The translations under genes were made by a program, and so were the position numbers. A stretch of DNA of 64,000 bases, taken from positions 186,001-250,000 of the forward strand of contig JAXMGX010000003.1 in NCBI GenBank assembly GCA_046347045.1, written 5' to 3'. The stretch comes from ZC4RG30 sp046347045 (GTDB lineage: Bacteria > Pseudomonadota > Gammaproteobacteria > Steroidobacterales > Steroidobacteraceae). Under the pieces are notes generated by a model, which did no database searches, was not told the origin of the DNA, and saw only the letters and a list, made by a program, of their open reading frames with translations. Shown here piece by piece: positions 17,668 to 25,668 of this stretch (positions within the stretch are counted from its first letter, which is position 1; the number at the start of each line of letters is the position of its first letter).

Positions 17668-17683
17668 CGGCAAATGATTGCCG
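17668..17683. promoter_or_regulatory. Inverted repeat in divergent intergenic region
   Basis: CGGCAA, a 4-base spacer ATGA, and TTGCCG form a perfect 6-base inverted repeat. It lies just upstream of the GGDEF/EAL gene start (17653) and about 55 bases before the divergent NUDIX gene. It may be an operator or chance; no protein is assignable. Confidence 0.25.
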
Positions 17684-17738
17684 CTGGGCGGGGCCGGCGG
17701 ACGTGACGTGGTTCCCACCTGCGCAGGCGATATGTGTG

Positions 17739-18290
17739 ATGGACAAGCGCTTCTGCTGCTATTGCGGCTCCGCAACGCAACTGGGGATTCCCGCCGGCGA
17801 TCACCTGCCGCGCCGGGTGTGCCCGGCCTGCGGCGCGGTGCATTATGAAAATCCCCGCATCGTCGTGGGCTGCGTTCCGGAAACCGAAGACGGCCGCATC
17901 CTGATCTGCCTGCGCGCCATCGAGCCGCGTCGTGGCTGGTGGACGATACCGGCGGGATTCATGGAGAACGGCGAGACGTTGCGCGACGGCGCGGCGCGCG
18001 AGTGCCAGGAAGAGGCGCTGGCGCAGGTGCAGGTGGGCGCGCTGCTGGCGCTGGTGGATATTCCGGAAGCCCATCAGGTGCATGTCTTCTTCCGCGCAAA
18101 ACTGCCTTCGGCAGTATTTGGCGCAGGCCCCGAAAGCCTCGATGCGAAGCTCGTGGAACCCGGGGAAATCCCGTGGGAAGCGCTGGCCTTCCCCTCCACG
18201 CGGTTCGCGCTGGAAAGCTTCATGCAGGACCGCGAAACCGGCACCACGCTGCCGCATCAGACGACACTCGCCCGGCGCTATCCGGGCTAG
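17739..18290 (+). CDS. NUDIX hydrolase with N-terminal zinc ribbon
   Basis: This 183-residue protein starts at the ATG at 17739. An N-terminal zinc ribbon (CCYCG...CPACG, Cys pairs near residues 5-8 and 27-30) precedes a NUDIX fold. The catalytic Nudix box appears as GFMENGETLRDGAARECQEE, with the REcqEE core intact. This layout resembles NudC-like or ADP-ribose-type pyrophosphatases that cut nucleoside diphosphates linked to another group. The substrate is uncertain; the NADH-specific NudC SQPWPFPxS signature is absent. A 7Fe ferredoxin gene follows after 29 bases and may share the transcript. Confidence 0.9.
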   Translation: MDKRFCCYCGSATQLGIPAGDHLPRRVCPACGAVHYENPRIVVGCVPETEDGRILICLRAIEPRRGWWTIPAGFMENGETLRDGAARECQEEALAQVQVGALLALVDIPEAHQVHVFFRAKLPSAVFGAGPESLDAKLVEPGEIPWEALAFPSTRFALESFMQDRETGTTLPHQTTLARRYPG

Positions 18291-18319
18291 AATGCGCGGC
18301 CTGAGCTAGAGGACCCGGC

Positions 18320-18643
18320 ATGACCTTCGTCGTCACTGAAAACTGCATCAAGTGCAAATACATGGACTGCGTGGAAGTGTGCCCCGTGGACTGTTTCCAC
18401 GAAGGCCCGAACTTCCTGGTCATCGACCCCGATGAATGCATCGACTGCACGCTGTGCGAACCGGAGTGCCCGGCCGAGGCGATCTTCTCGGAAGACGAAG
18501 TGCCGGCGGATCAGAAGGACTTCCTCAAGATCAATGCGGAGCTGGCCAAGAGCTGGCCGGTGATCACCGAGAAGAAGCCCGAGCCTGCCGATGCGAAAGA
18601 GTGGGACGGGAAGCCCGGCAAGCGGGCGCTGCTCGAGAAGTAG
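18320..18643 (+). CDS. fdxA: 7Fe ferredoxin (3Fe-4S / 4Fe-4S)
   Basis: This 107-residue protein is the Azotobacter FdI / FdxA type. The first cluster region is CIKCKYMDCVEVCPVDCF and the second is CIDCTLCEPECPAEAI. The Cys spacing in the first motif is that of a 3Fe-4S site followed by a classical 4Fe-4S site. The C-terminal extension with KDFLKINAELAKSWPVITEK is also typical of this group. It is a soluble low-potential electron carrier. GAGG lies about 9 bases before the ATG. Confidence 0.96.
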   Translation: MTFVVTENCIKCKYMDCVEVCPVDCFHEGPNFLVIDPDECIDCTLCEPECPAEAIFSEDEVPADQKDFLKINAELAKSWPVITEKKPEPADAKEWDGKPGKRALLEK

Positions 18644-18690
18644 GCGTCGAGCGCCAGACGCCCAACATCGTTCGCGGGCTGAACTGGATA

Positions 18691-19536
18691 CTAGTTGGCC
18701 GCCTTGCGGGCAGCCACGTCACTGGCAAGCGACTGCTGGATATGCGCCAGCAACTGCGCCGGCGCCATGTACCCGGGTATGAGCTCGCCGTTCTCGAGGA
18801 CGACGCCTGGTGTTGCATCGACGCCGATGTCATGGCCCAGACGATATTCGCGCGCGACGGGCGAACCGGGGCAGGCCTTCACCGCCACTTCGTCGCCGGA
18901 CTTGGCCCGGGTGAAGGCAGCCTTCCTGTCGGCGGCGCACCAGACTGCGTCGGCCTTGGCCCAGGATTCGGTGTCGGGGCCGGTGCGCGGGAAGAACATG
19001 TAGCGCACCCGGATGCCAAGCTTGTTGTAGTCGGCGATCTGGCTGTGCAGCCGGCGGCACCAGGGGCAGTCGATGTCGGTGAACACGGTGATGGTGTGGC
19101 TGGCCTTCTCGGGGCCGAACACCAGCATCTGCGATTCGGGCACTTCGCCCAGCTTGGCCAGCCGCAGTTCGCGGCGTCGGCCCTCGGACAAATTGGGGAA
19201 ATCGCCCTTCGCGGCCACGCGGTACAGGTCGCCGGAGAACACGTATTTCGCGTCGGCACTGACGTAGGAGATGTCGGAACCGTGCGTCAGCTCGAAGATG
19301 CCCGCCACCGGCGTGGCGCGGAAATCCTCGGGCTTCGAGCCGGGGATCTTCGCGGCTAGCTGCACGCGAGGATCGGCGCTGCCGGCCACGGCGCCCCCCG
19401 GACTCGCAGCGGCGTTCGGCGTTGCGGCAGCCGTGGGAGAAGCCACTGCAGGCGCCGACGCGGGCGTCGCATCGCCACGGGCACAGGCGGCCAGGGGCAG
19501 CAGCAGCATGGCAAGCAGTGGGAAGTGGTGTTTCAT
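18691..19536 (-). CDS. dsbC: DsbC-type thiol:disulfide interchange lipoprotein
   Basis: Starting at the ATG at 19536 gives 281 residues with a lipoprotein signal: MKHHFPLLAMLLLPLAAC, lipobox LAAC, so Cys18 would be lipidated. An Ala/Pro-rich tether (about 20-55) leads to the DsbC dimerisation domain (VAGIFELTHGSDISYVSADA). The thioredoxin-like domain carries FTDIDCPWCRRLHSQI. The active site is CPWC instead of the CGYC of E. coli DsbC. The family reshuffles wrong disulfides in the periplasm; a membrane-anchored version is unusual but the fold is clear. It lies 68 bases downstream of xerD, an arrangement also known from other gammaproteobacteria. Confidence 0.9.
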   Translation of the reverse strand: MKHHFPLLAMLLLPLAACARGDATPASAPAVASPTAAATPNAAASPGGAVAGSADPRVQLAAKIPGSKPEDFRATPVAGIFELTHGSDISYVSADAKYVFSGDLYRVAAKGDFPNLSEGRRRELRLAKLGEVPESQMLVFGPEKASHTITVFTDIDCPWCRRLHSQIADYNKLGIRVRYMFFPRTGPDTESWAKADAVWCAADRKAAFTRAKSGDEVAVKACPGSPVAREYRLGHDIGVDATPGVVLENGELIPGYMAPAQLLAHIQQSLASDVAARKAAN

Positions 19537-19604
19537 GGGGCGCAAGTCTAGCACCAGCACCTCGGCGCACCGCATGTCGCAGTGCAAGTACGTTTTGGGG
19601 GCGT

Positions 19605-20561
19605 CTATCCGCGCGGATGATGCCGGCCGTGCAGTTCCTTCATGCGCTCGCGGGCCACATGGGTGTAGATCTGCGTGGTCGACAGGTCGCTGTGGCCCAG
19701 CAGCATCTGCACCACGCGCAGGTCGGCGCCGTGGTTCAGCAGATGCGTGGCGAAGGCATGCCGCAGCGTGTGCGGCGAGAGGTCCTTCTCGATGTTCGAC
19801 TTGCGCGCGTAGCGCTTGATGATGTGCCAGAAGGCCTGGCGCGTCATGTGATCGCCGCGGCGCGTGGGGAAGAGATAGTCGGTGACGCGGTCGAGCAGGA
19901 TTTCGCCGCGGCCGGTGCCGATGAATTCCTTCAGCCAGCGCACCGCTTCCTCGCCCAGCGGGATGAGCCGCTCGCGATCGCCCTTGCCCACCACGCGCAG
20001 CACGCCCTGGTTCATGTTGAGCTGCGAGTACTTGAGCGTGACCAGCTCCGAGACGCGCAGGCCCGTGGCGTACAGCACTTCGAGCATGGTGCGGTCGCGG
20101 CTGCCCAGCGGGTCGGAGACCACGGGGGCATTCAGCAGGGATTCGACCTCTTCTTCCGTCAGCGACTTCGGCAGCGAGCGGCCGATCTTCGGCATCGCGA
20201 TCTGCGCGGTGGGATCGTCGCGCACCGTGCCTTCGCGCAGCATGTGGCGGTAGAAGCGGCGGAAGGAGGAAAGCTGGCGGGCCGTCGAGCGGGGCCGGGC
20301 GCCGGTTTCGACGCGCCAGGCGATGAAGCCCAGAAGATCCGCGCGCGTGGCATGCGTGATGCCGATGCCCCGCGAGGCCAGCCAGCGCGACAGCGCCATC
20401 AGGTCGGCGCGGTAGGCGGCCAGCGTGTTCGACGACAGGCCGCGCTCCATCCAGGCGCCATCGAGGAACCGCGTGACGGCCGGGTCAACGGCTTCGGGCG
20501 CGGATCGGGCAATAGCGGCGCTGGCGGTCTTGCTCACAGGGTTTTTCCGGTTCGGAGACAT
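19605..20561 (-). CDS. xerD: Site-specific tyrosine recombinase XerD
   Basis: XerD with XerC resolves chromosome dimers at dif. Starting at the ATG at 20561 (MSPNRKNPVSKTASAA) the protein is 318 residues, slightly longer than the usual ~300 because of a basic/Ala-rich N-terminal leader. The core SAM-like domain has WMERGLSSNTLAAYRADL. All catalytic residues are present: Arg in YATGLRVSELVTL, Lys in VVGKGDRERLIPL, His and Arg in SPHTLRHAFATHLL, His in LLGHSDLSTTQIYTHV, and the Tyr nucleophile in IYTHV. A longer start (20621) is possible but reaches into the divergent regulatory region. Confidence 0.96.
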   Translation of the reverse strand: MSPNRKNPVSKTASAAIARSAPEAVDPAVTRFLDGAWMERGLSSNTLAAYRADLMALSRWLASRGIGITHATRADLLGFIAWRVETGARPRSTARQLSSFRRFYRHMLREGTVRDDPTAQIAMPKIGRSLPKSLTEEEVESLLNAPVVSDPLGSRDRTMLEVLYATGLRVSELVTLKYSQLNMNQGVLRVVGKGDRERLIPLGEEAVRWLKEFIGTGRGEILLDRVTDYLFPTRRGDHMTRQAFWHIIKRYARKSNIEKDLSPHTLRHAFATHLLNHGADLRVVQMLLGHSDLSTTQIYTHVARERMKELHGRHHPRG

Positions 20562-20606
20562 GACATGTACTTCCCGGTGAGTATCGTCAGTCGGGGCTTT
20601 CTCCTG

Positions 20607-20622
20607 CGTGATGCCTTTCACA
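20607..20622. promoter_or_regulatory. Near-consensus CRP-type site
   Basis: CGTGA-N6-TCACA matches the CRP/FNR-family consensus TGTGA-N6-TCACA at 9 of 10 core bases. It lies in the xerD/plsC divergent region. Its centre is about 57 bases upstream of the start point expected from the plsC promoter candidate. Binding is not shown. Confidence 0.35.
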
Positions 20623-20636
20623 GGCAGTTCTACGCG

Positions 20637-20665
20637 TTAACATAAAGAGAACCGGATCACACTAT
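20637..20665 (+). promoter_or_regulatory. Candidate sigma-70 promoter for plsC
   Basis: TTAACA (20637-20642, 5 of 6 to the -35 consensus) is followed after 17 bases by CACTAT (20660-20665, 3 of 6 to the -10). It lies about 25 bases before the GTG start of plsC in a locally AT-richer stretch. Confidence 0.4.
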
Positions 20666-20689
20666 CCACCGCACAACAACACCGTCACC

Positions 20690-21439
20690 GTGTCGCCGTC
20701 CGAAGACCCCAGCGTCCAGCGTCCCGGAATGCTGCGCCATGTCTATGCCGCCTACGCGCTGACGGCGTTCGCGCTGCTGGCCATCGTGGCGCTGTTGCTG
20801 ATCCTGCCGGTGCCCTGGCTGTCGCTGCGCCGGCGCATCGCGCGGCGGTTCGCGCGGATCGCCCTCGCGGCCTGCGGCATGCGGCTGGCCGTGACGCATC
20901 CGGAACGGCTGGGCCCGGAACCCTGCATCGTGGTGGCCAACCACAGCAGCTACCTCGATGGCATCGTGCTGTATGCCGCGCTGCCGCCGACCTTCGGCTT
21001 CGTGATCAAGCGCGAGATGAGCCGCGTGCCGCTGGCGAACCTGCTGCTGCGGCGGATCGGTGCGCACTACGTGGACCGCAGCCGCGGACACAAGGGCGCG
21101 CGCGACACGCGCAAGCTGCTGCGCCAGGCCAATGCCGGCGGCGCGCTGGCGTTCTTCCCCGAGGGCACCTTCGCACATGAGCCGGGGTTGATGCCCTTTC
21201 GTGCCGGCGCCTTCGTGATCGCCGCGCGCTCACGCCTGCCCATCGTGCCGGTGGCCATCCGTGGCACGCGGGCAGCGCTGCCACCCGGCACGCTGCTGCC
21301 GCGGCCGGGTCGCATCGAGATCGAACTGGCGCCGGTGCAGCCGGCGCCGCAGTCCACCGCCGAAGCGCATGTGGATGCCGCGCGCGACGCGGCGCGCGCG
21401 GCGATTCTGCAGCGCATCCCCGACCCCGATCTCGCATAA
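20690..21439 (+). CDS. plsC: 1-acyl-sn-glycerol-3-phosphate acyltransferase family
   Basis: This 249-residue inner-membrane enzyme makes phosphatidic acid by acylating lysophosphatidate. It starts at GTG 20690, with an ATG 13 codons later (20729, MLRHVYAAYAL) as an alternative. After one N-terminal membrane helix come the acyltransferase motifs: NHSSYLDGIVLY (catalytic HX4D), RGHKGARDTRKLL and FPEGTFAHEPGLMPF. VPVAIRGTRAALPPG is the fourth block. It is the first gene of a plus-strand group with ETF-QO (10 bases) and mgtE. Confidence 0.93.
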   Translation: MSPSEDPSVQRPGMLRHVYAAYALTAFALLAIVALLLILPVPWLSLRRRIARRFARIALAACGMRLAVTHPERLGPEPCIVVANHSSYLDGIVLYAALPPTFGFVIKREMSRVPLANLLLRRIGAHYVDRSRGHKGARDTRKLLRQANAGGALAFFPEGTFAHEPGLMPFRAGAFVIAARSRLPIVPVAIRGTRAALPPGTLLPRPGRIEIELAPVQPAPQSTAEAHVDAARDAARAAILQRIPDPDLA

Positions 21440-21449
21440 ACTCGCGCCC

Positions 21450-23063
21450 ATGATTCAGCGCGATGTCATGGAGTACGACGTGCTCGTCGTGGGCGCAGGC
21501 CCCGCCGGCCTGGCCGCAGCAATCCGCCTCAAGCAGCTCGACCCGGCGCGCACGGTATGCGTGCTCGAAAAGGCCGCGGCCGTGGGCGGCCATGCACTGT
21601 CCGGCGCCGTGATGGAACCCGGCCCGCTCGACGCGCTGTGGCCTGAATGGCGTGCGCAGCAGCCGGCAATCTGCGTGCCCGTGCAGCACGATGAGTTCAG
21701 GCTGCTCACGCCGCGTCGCTCGCTGCCGCTGTGGGTGCCGCCGCAGCTTCGCAACCATGGCAATGTCATCGTCTCGCTGAGCCAGCTTGCACCGCTGATG
21801 GCCGCGCAGGCGGAAGCGCTGGGCGTGGACGTGCTGCCGGGATTCGCGGCAGCGGCGCCGCTGTACGGCGCCGACGGCCATGTGGCCGGCGTGCGTGTGG
21901 GCGACATGGGACGTGAGCACGATGGCAATCCCGGCCCGGATTTCACGCCAGGCCCCGAGATCCGCGCCACGATCACGCTGGTGGCCGAAGGCTGCCGCGG
22001 AAGCCTGGCCAAGCTGCTGATCCGTCAGTTCGCGCTGTCGGAAGGCCGCTCGCCGCAAACCTTCGCGCTGGGACTGAAGGAGTTGTGGCAGCTGCCGAAA
22101 GGCCGCGGCAGGCCCGGGCTGGTACAGCATTCGCTGGGCTGGCCGCTGGACCCGGCCACGTATGGCGGCAGCTTCATCTACCACCTCGATGGGGATCTGG
22201 CCTACGTGGGCTATGTGGCGGGGCTGGACTACCAAGACCCGCGGTTCTCGCCCTTCGAAGCCTTCCAGCAGTTCAAGCACCACCCTTCGGTTCACGGCCT
22301 GCTCGAGGGCGCCCAACTGCAGGCCGCGGGTGCGCGCACCATCGCCGCCGGTGGCTGGCAGTCGATGCCGCGGCTCGACATGCCGGGGGCCATGCTGATC
22401 GGCGATGCGGCCGGCACGCTGAACTTCGCCAAGATAAAGGGCATCCACCAGGCCATCCGCTGCGGCAGCCTGGCGGCCGAACATCTGGTGGCCACCGGCA
22501 GCAGCGCGGGATTCGACGCGCGCTGGCGCGAATCCGCGGGCGGCGCCGAGCTGAAACGCGTGCGCAACATCAAGCCCGGTTTCCGCCGCGGCCTGTGGTG
22601 GGGCCTCGCCAATGCCGCGCTCGAGACCGTTACCGGCGGTGCGCTGCCCTGGACGCTGTCCAACCATGACAACAGCGAACTGCAGCGACTGGACGAATAC
22701 GCCACGCCCGACCGCCAGTGGGTGGCGCGCGATCAATTCAAACCTCCCCTCCCGCCGCGCGACCGGCTGGCATCGGTGTTCTTCGCGCAGACCGCGCATG
22801 ACGAGAAACAGCCTTCGCATCTGCGCGTGGCCGACGCCGACCTGTGCGGCACGCGCTGCGCGGCCGAGTACGGCAATCCCTGCACGCGTTTCTGCCCGGC
22901 CGGCGTCTACGAAATGGTGGACGACGGCGCGGGCGGCCGGCGCCTGCAGGTGAACGCCGCCAACTGCGTGCACTGCAAGGCCTGCGACATCAAGGACCCG
23001 TACTCCGTCATCACCTGGACGACGCCGGAGGGTGGCAGTGGCCCCAACTACTCCAACCTCTGA
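21450..23063 (+). CDS. Electron transfer flavoprotein-ubiquinone oxidoreductase
   Basis: This 537-residue enzyme passes electrons from ETF (fatty acid and amino acid oxidation) to ubiquinone. The start at ATG 21450 gives MIQRDVMEYDVLVVGAGPAG, whose GxGxxG is the FAD dinucleotide loop; ATG 21468 is an alternative. The middle contains GWPLDPATYGGSFIYHL, typical of the family. The FAD-binding segment MLIGDAAGTLNFAKIKGIH follows. A C-terminal ferredoxin-like 4Fe-4S domain has NPCTRFCPAGVYE and CVHCKACDIKDP. It is peripherally bound to the inner membrane. The ETF alpha/beta genes are not in the window. Confidence 0.95.
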   Translation: MIQRDVMEYDVLVVGAGPAGLAAAIRLKQLDPARTVCVLEKAAAVGGHALSGAVMEPGPLDALWPEWRAQQPAICVPVQHDEFRLLTPRRSLPLWVPPQLRNHGNVIVSLSQLAPLMAAQAEALGVDVLPGFAAAAPLYGADGHVAGVRVGDMGREHDGNPGPDFTPGPEIRATITLVAEGCRGSLAKLLIRQFALSEGRSPQTFALGLKELWQLPKGRGRPGLVQHSLGWPLDPATYGGSFIYHLDGDLAYVGYVAGLDYQDPRFSPFEAFQQFKHHPSVHGLLEGAQLQAAGARTIAAGGWQSMPRLDMPGAMLIGDAAGTLNFAKIKGIHQAIRCGSLAAEHLVATGSSAGFDARWRESAGGAELKRVRNIKPGFRRGLWWGLANAALETVTGGALPWTLSNHDNSELQRLDEYATPDRQWVARDQFKPPLPPRDRLASVFFAQTAHDEKQPSHLRVADADLCGTRCAAEYGNPCTRFCPAGVYEMVDDGAGGRRLQVNAANCVHCKACDIKDPYSVITWTTPEGGSGPNYSNL

Positions 23064-24429
23064 GCCGGAGCCGCACGAGCCGCTGACACGACCGGTGCGC
23101 CCGGGGCGCATGTCGGCGCTGCGCGCGGCGCTCGACGAGGGCGCAGTGCGCAGCGCCGAGCGCATGCTGGCCAACCTGCATCCGGCCGAGATCGCGCAGC
23201 TCCTGGAATCGCTGCCGCAGAGCCGGCGCGAGATCGTCTGGGAGCTGATCGACCCCGAACAGGATGGCGACGTGCTGGTGGAACTCTCGGACGAGGTGCG
23301 CGCCCACCTCATCCGCGACATGGAGCCGGAAGAGCTGGCCGCGGCCACCGAGGACATGGAGGTCGACGACCTCGCCGACCTCATCGCGCACCTGCCCGAA
23401 ACCGTCACGCAGCAGCTGCTGCACAACATGGACCAGCAGGACCGCGAGCGGCTGTCGCGCGTGCTGGAATGGCCCGAGGACTGCGCCGGCGGCCTGATGA
23501 GCACCGACACGGTGAGCGTGCGCTCGGATGTTGCGCTCGAGGTGGTGCAGCGCTATCTGCGCATGCGCGGCGAACTGCCCGAGCGCACGGACCGGCTGTT
23601 CGTCGTCGATCGGCACGACCGTTTCCTGGGCACGATCACGCTGGCGAGCCTGCTCACCGGCGACCCCGCGACACTGGTGGGTGCATCGCTTGATCCGGAT
23701 GCGCCGCGCATCGCGCCGGAGACTCCGGCCGGCGAGGTGTCGCAGATCTTCCGCGACCGCGACCTGGTATCCGCCCCCGTCGTCGATGAAACCGGCAGGC
23801 TGCTGGGCAGAATCACCATCGACGATGTGGTGGATGTGATCGCCGAGGAAGCCGCGCACGAAGTGATGGCCGGCGCCGGTCTGCGCGACGAGGAAGACGT
23901 GTTCGCCAGCATCGTGCCCGCCACGCGGCGGCGCATCCTGTGGCTGGCCATCAATCTCTTCACCGCCATGCTCGGCGGCCTCGTGGTGCAGCGCTTCGAG
24001 GGCACGGTGGAAAAGGTGGCGGCGCTGGCGGTGCTGATGCCGGTGGTGTCGAGCATGGGCGGCATCGCCGGCACGCAGACGGTGACGCTGATCATCCGCG
24101 GCCTGGCGCTGGGACAGGTGGAATGGCGCGATGCGCGCTGGCTGCTGTGGCGCGAGGTGGGCGTGAGCGCCCTCACCGGCACGGCGATGGCGGTGATCCT
24201 GGGCGGCATCACCGTGGCCTGGCTGGGCACGTGGGAGGTGGCGCCGATCATCGGGGCCGCGATGGTGGTGAATCTGTTCACCGCCGCGGTGGTGGGAGTG
24301 ATGGGACCGCTGACACTGCGGCGGCTGTCCATCGATCCGGCCGTGTCGGCAGGCGTGATCCTCACCACCTTCACCGACTGCATCGGCTTTGCAACGCTGC
24401 TGGGGCTTGGAACGCTGTTCCTGACCTGA
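23032..24429 (+). CDS. mgtE: Magnesium transporter MgtE
   Basis: MgtE is a homodimeric Mg2+ channel gated by intracellular Mg2+. The N domain (about residues 30-140) consists of helical repeats with LHPAEIAQLLESLPQSRR. Two CBS domains (about 150-280) include FVVDRHDRFLGTITLASLL and GRITIDDVVDVIAEE. Five membrane helices follow with the pore motif MGGIAGTQTVTLIIRGLA and a C-terminal FTDCIGFATLLGLG. I give the GTG at 23032, which overlaps ETF-QO by 32 bases; GTG 23038 or ATG 23110 (MSALRAALDEG) are also possible, and the first ~26 residues are low-complexity. Transcriptionally it probably follows plsC and ETF-QO. Confidence 0.93.
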   Translation: MAVAPTTPTSEPEPHEPLTRPVRPGRMSALRAALDEGAVRSAERMLANLHPAEIAQLLESLPQSRREIVWELIDPEQDGDVLVELSDEVRAHLIRDMEPEELAAATEDMEVDDLADLIAHLPETVTQQLLHNMDQQDRERLSRVLEWPEDCAGGLMSTDTVSVRSDVALEVVQRYLRMRGELPERTDRLFVVDRHDRFLGTITLASLLTGDPATLVGASLDPDAPRIAPETPAGEVSQIFRDRDLVSAPVVDETGRLLGRITIDDVVDVIAEEAAHEVMAGAGLRDEEDVFASIVPATRRRILWLAINLFTAMLGGLVVQRFEGTVEKVAALAVLMPVVSSMGGIAGTQTVTLIIRGLALGQVEWRDARWLLWREVGVSALTGTAMAVILGGITVAWLGTWEVAPIIGAAMVVNLFTAAVVGVMGPLTLRRLSIDPAVSAGVILTTFTDCIGFATLLGLGTLFLT

Positions 24430-24453
24430 AGGCAGGGGCCTGGCTGATGGCCC

Positions 24454-25617
24454 TCAATCGCCGCGCAGCAGGATGCGTATCTCGTCGCCCTGCGCCATGG
24501 CATCGCGATAGCCCAGTTTGATCATGTCACGCGTGTACTCGCCCTCGAACATCAGGTAGCTGGCCAGCTGCGCGCCGGCCAGGTCGCTGGCGCCCATGAT
24601 CCTCAGCAGCACCTTCAGCGCCGGCGGCAGGCAGTGCATGTGGCGCGCGGCCACCTGGCGCGGATCCTCGGTGGGGGTGAGAAACACCACGCGCTCGACG
24701 ATGTGCGCCTCGGGCATCACCTGCGGCGCCACCTCGATGATCTGGTTCACGCGGTCGATGTGCTCCAGATCCCAGTAGATCTGGTCGGTGAAGAGATTGT
24801 CGAGCGCATAGCCGAAGAGCTGGCCGGGTGATGGCGGTGCATCGGGCGCCGAACGGCGCCGCGTGACGCCGCCGCCCGCCGCGCCGCGCATGCCGATCAC
24901 CAGCAGGCGGTTCGCCCCCAGGTGCAGCGCGGGGCTCAGCGGCGAGAGCTGGCGCATGGCGCCGTCGCCGAAGTACTCATCGTCGATGAGTTCGGGCGGG
25001 AACAGCATGGGCACCGAGAGGCTGGCCATCAGGTGCGGCAGCGCCAGGCGCGCGCGACGGCCCACGTGGTGGCGACGGCTCCATTCCTTGCGCGCTTCAT
25101 CGCCCTCGAAATAGGCCACCGAGCGCGCGGTGCCGTAGCCGGTGGCGCACAGCGCCAGCGCGGCCAGATTGCCGGCGCGCACGTTGCGGCCCACGCCACG
25201 CCAGCGCACCTCGCGGGTGAGAAGCTGGCGCAGCGGCGTGTTGTCGAAAAGTGAACGGGGCGCGCGCACCAGCAGGCCGCCTGACAGCAGCGACAGCATC
25301 CAGCGCACGCCGGCGCGCAGCATCTTGCGGCGGCTGACGTGGAACACCTGTCCCACGTGGAAATTGGCCCAGACGTGCTCGATGGCGGCCACCGCCTGGT
25401 GCCAGTCGTTGGCGCGAGCCCCGAGCACGCTGGCCGCCACGGCGCCGGCCGAGGTGCCCAGGATCACGGGAAAGGGATTTCGTTGCTCTGGCAACAGTTC
25501 GGCCACGGCCTTGAGCACACCGACCTGGTAGGCGGAACGCGCGCCGCCGCCCGTCAGAACGAGCGCCGGCACGTGCCCGCCGGGAACCGGCGGCGCCAAT
25601 GGAAGGTCCGATGTCAT
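24454..25617 (-). CDS. Patatin-like phospholipase family protein
   Basis: This 387-residue protein has the patatin Ser-Asp dyad. The oxyanion loop is LTGGGARSAYQVGVLKA at about residues 20-36, the nucleophile elbow is LGTSAGAVAAS (about 56), and the Asp sits in YFGDGAMRQLSPLSPA (about 215). There is no signal peptide, so it is cytoplasmic or membrane-associated like many bacterial patatins. A C-terminal extension of about 120 residues contains no further known domain. It probably acts as a lipid acyl hydrolase, but the substrate is unknown. It is divergent from the peroxiredoxin gene with 51 bases between the starts. Confidence 0.9.
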   Translation of the reverse strand: MTSDLPLAPPVPGGHVPALVLTGGGARSAYQVGVLKAVAELLPEQRNPFPVILGTSAGAVAASVLGARANDWHQAVAAIEHVWANFHVGQVFHVSRRKMLRAGVRWMLSLLSGGLLVRAPRSLFDNTPLRQLLTREVRWRGVGRNVRAGNLAALALCATGYGTARSVAYFEGDEARKEWSRRHHVGRRARLALPHLMASLSVPMLFPPELIDDEYFGDGAMRQLSPLSPALHLGANRLLVIGMRGAAGGGVTRRRSAPDAPPSPGQLFGYALDNLFTDQIYWDLEHIDRVNQIIEVAPQVMPEAHIVERVVFLTPTEDPRQVAARHMHCLPPALKVLLRIMGASDLAGAQLASYLMFEGEYTRDMIKLGYRDAMAQGDEIRILLRGD

Positions 25618-25668
25618 AAGACTATGATTATCGTTCGCGACGCTTCAAACACCCTCGAGGCTACAACA

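Noticed and set aside
21006..23510. 834-codon open frame antisense to ETF-QO
   Set aside because: This is a shadow of plsC, ETF-QO and mgtE; its composition is unlike any protein family.
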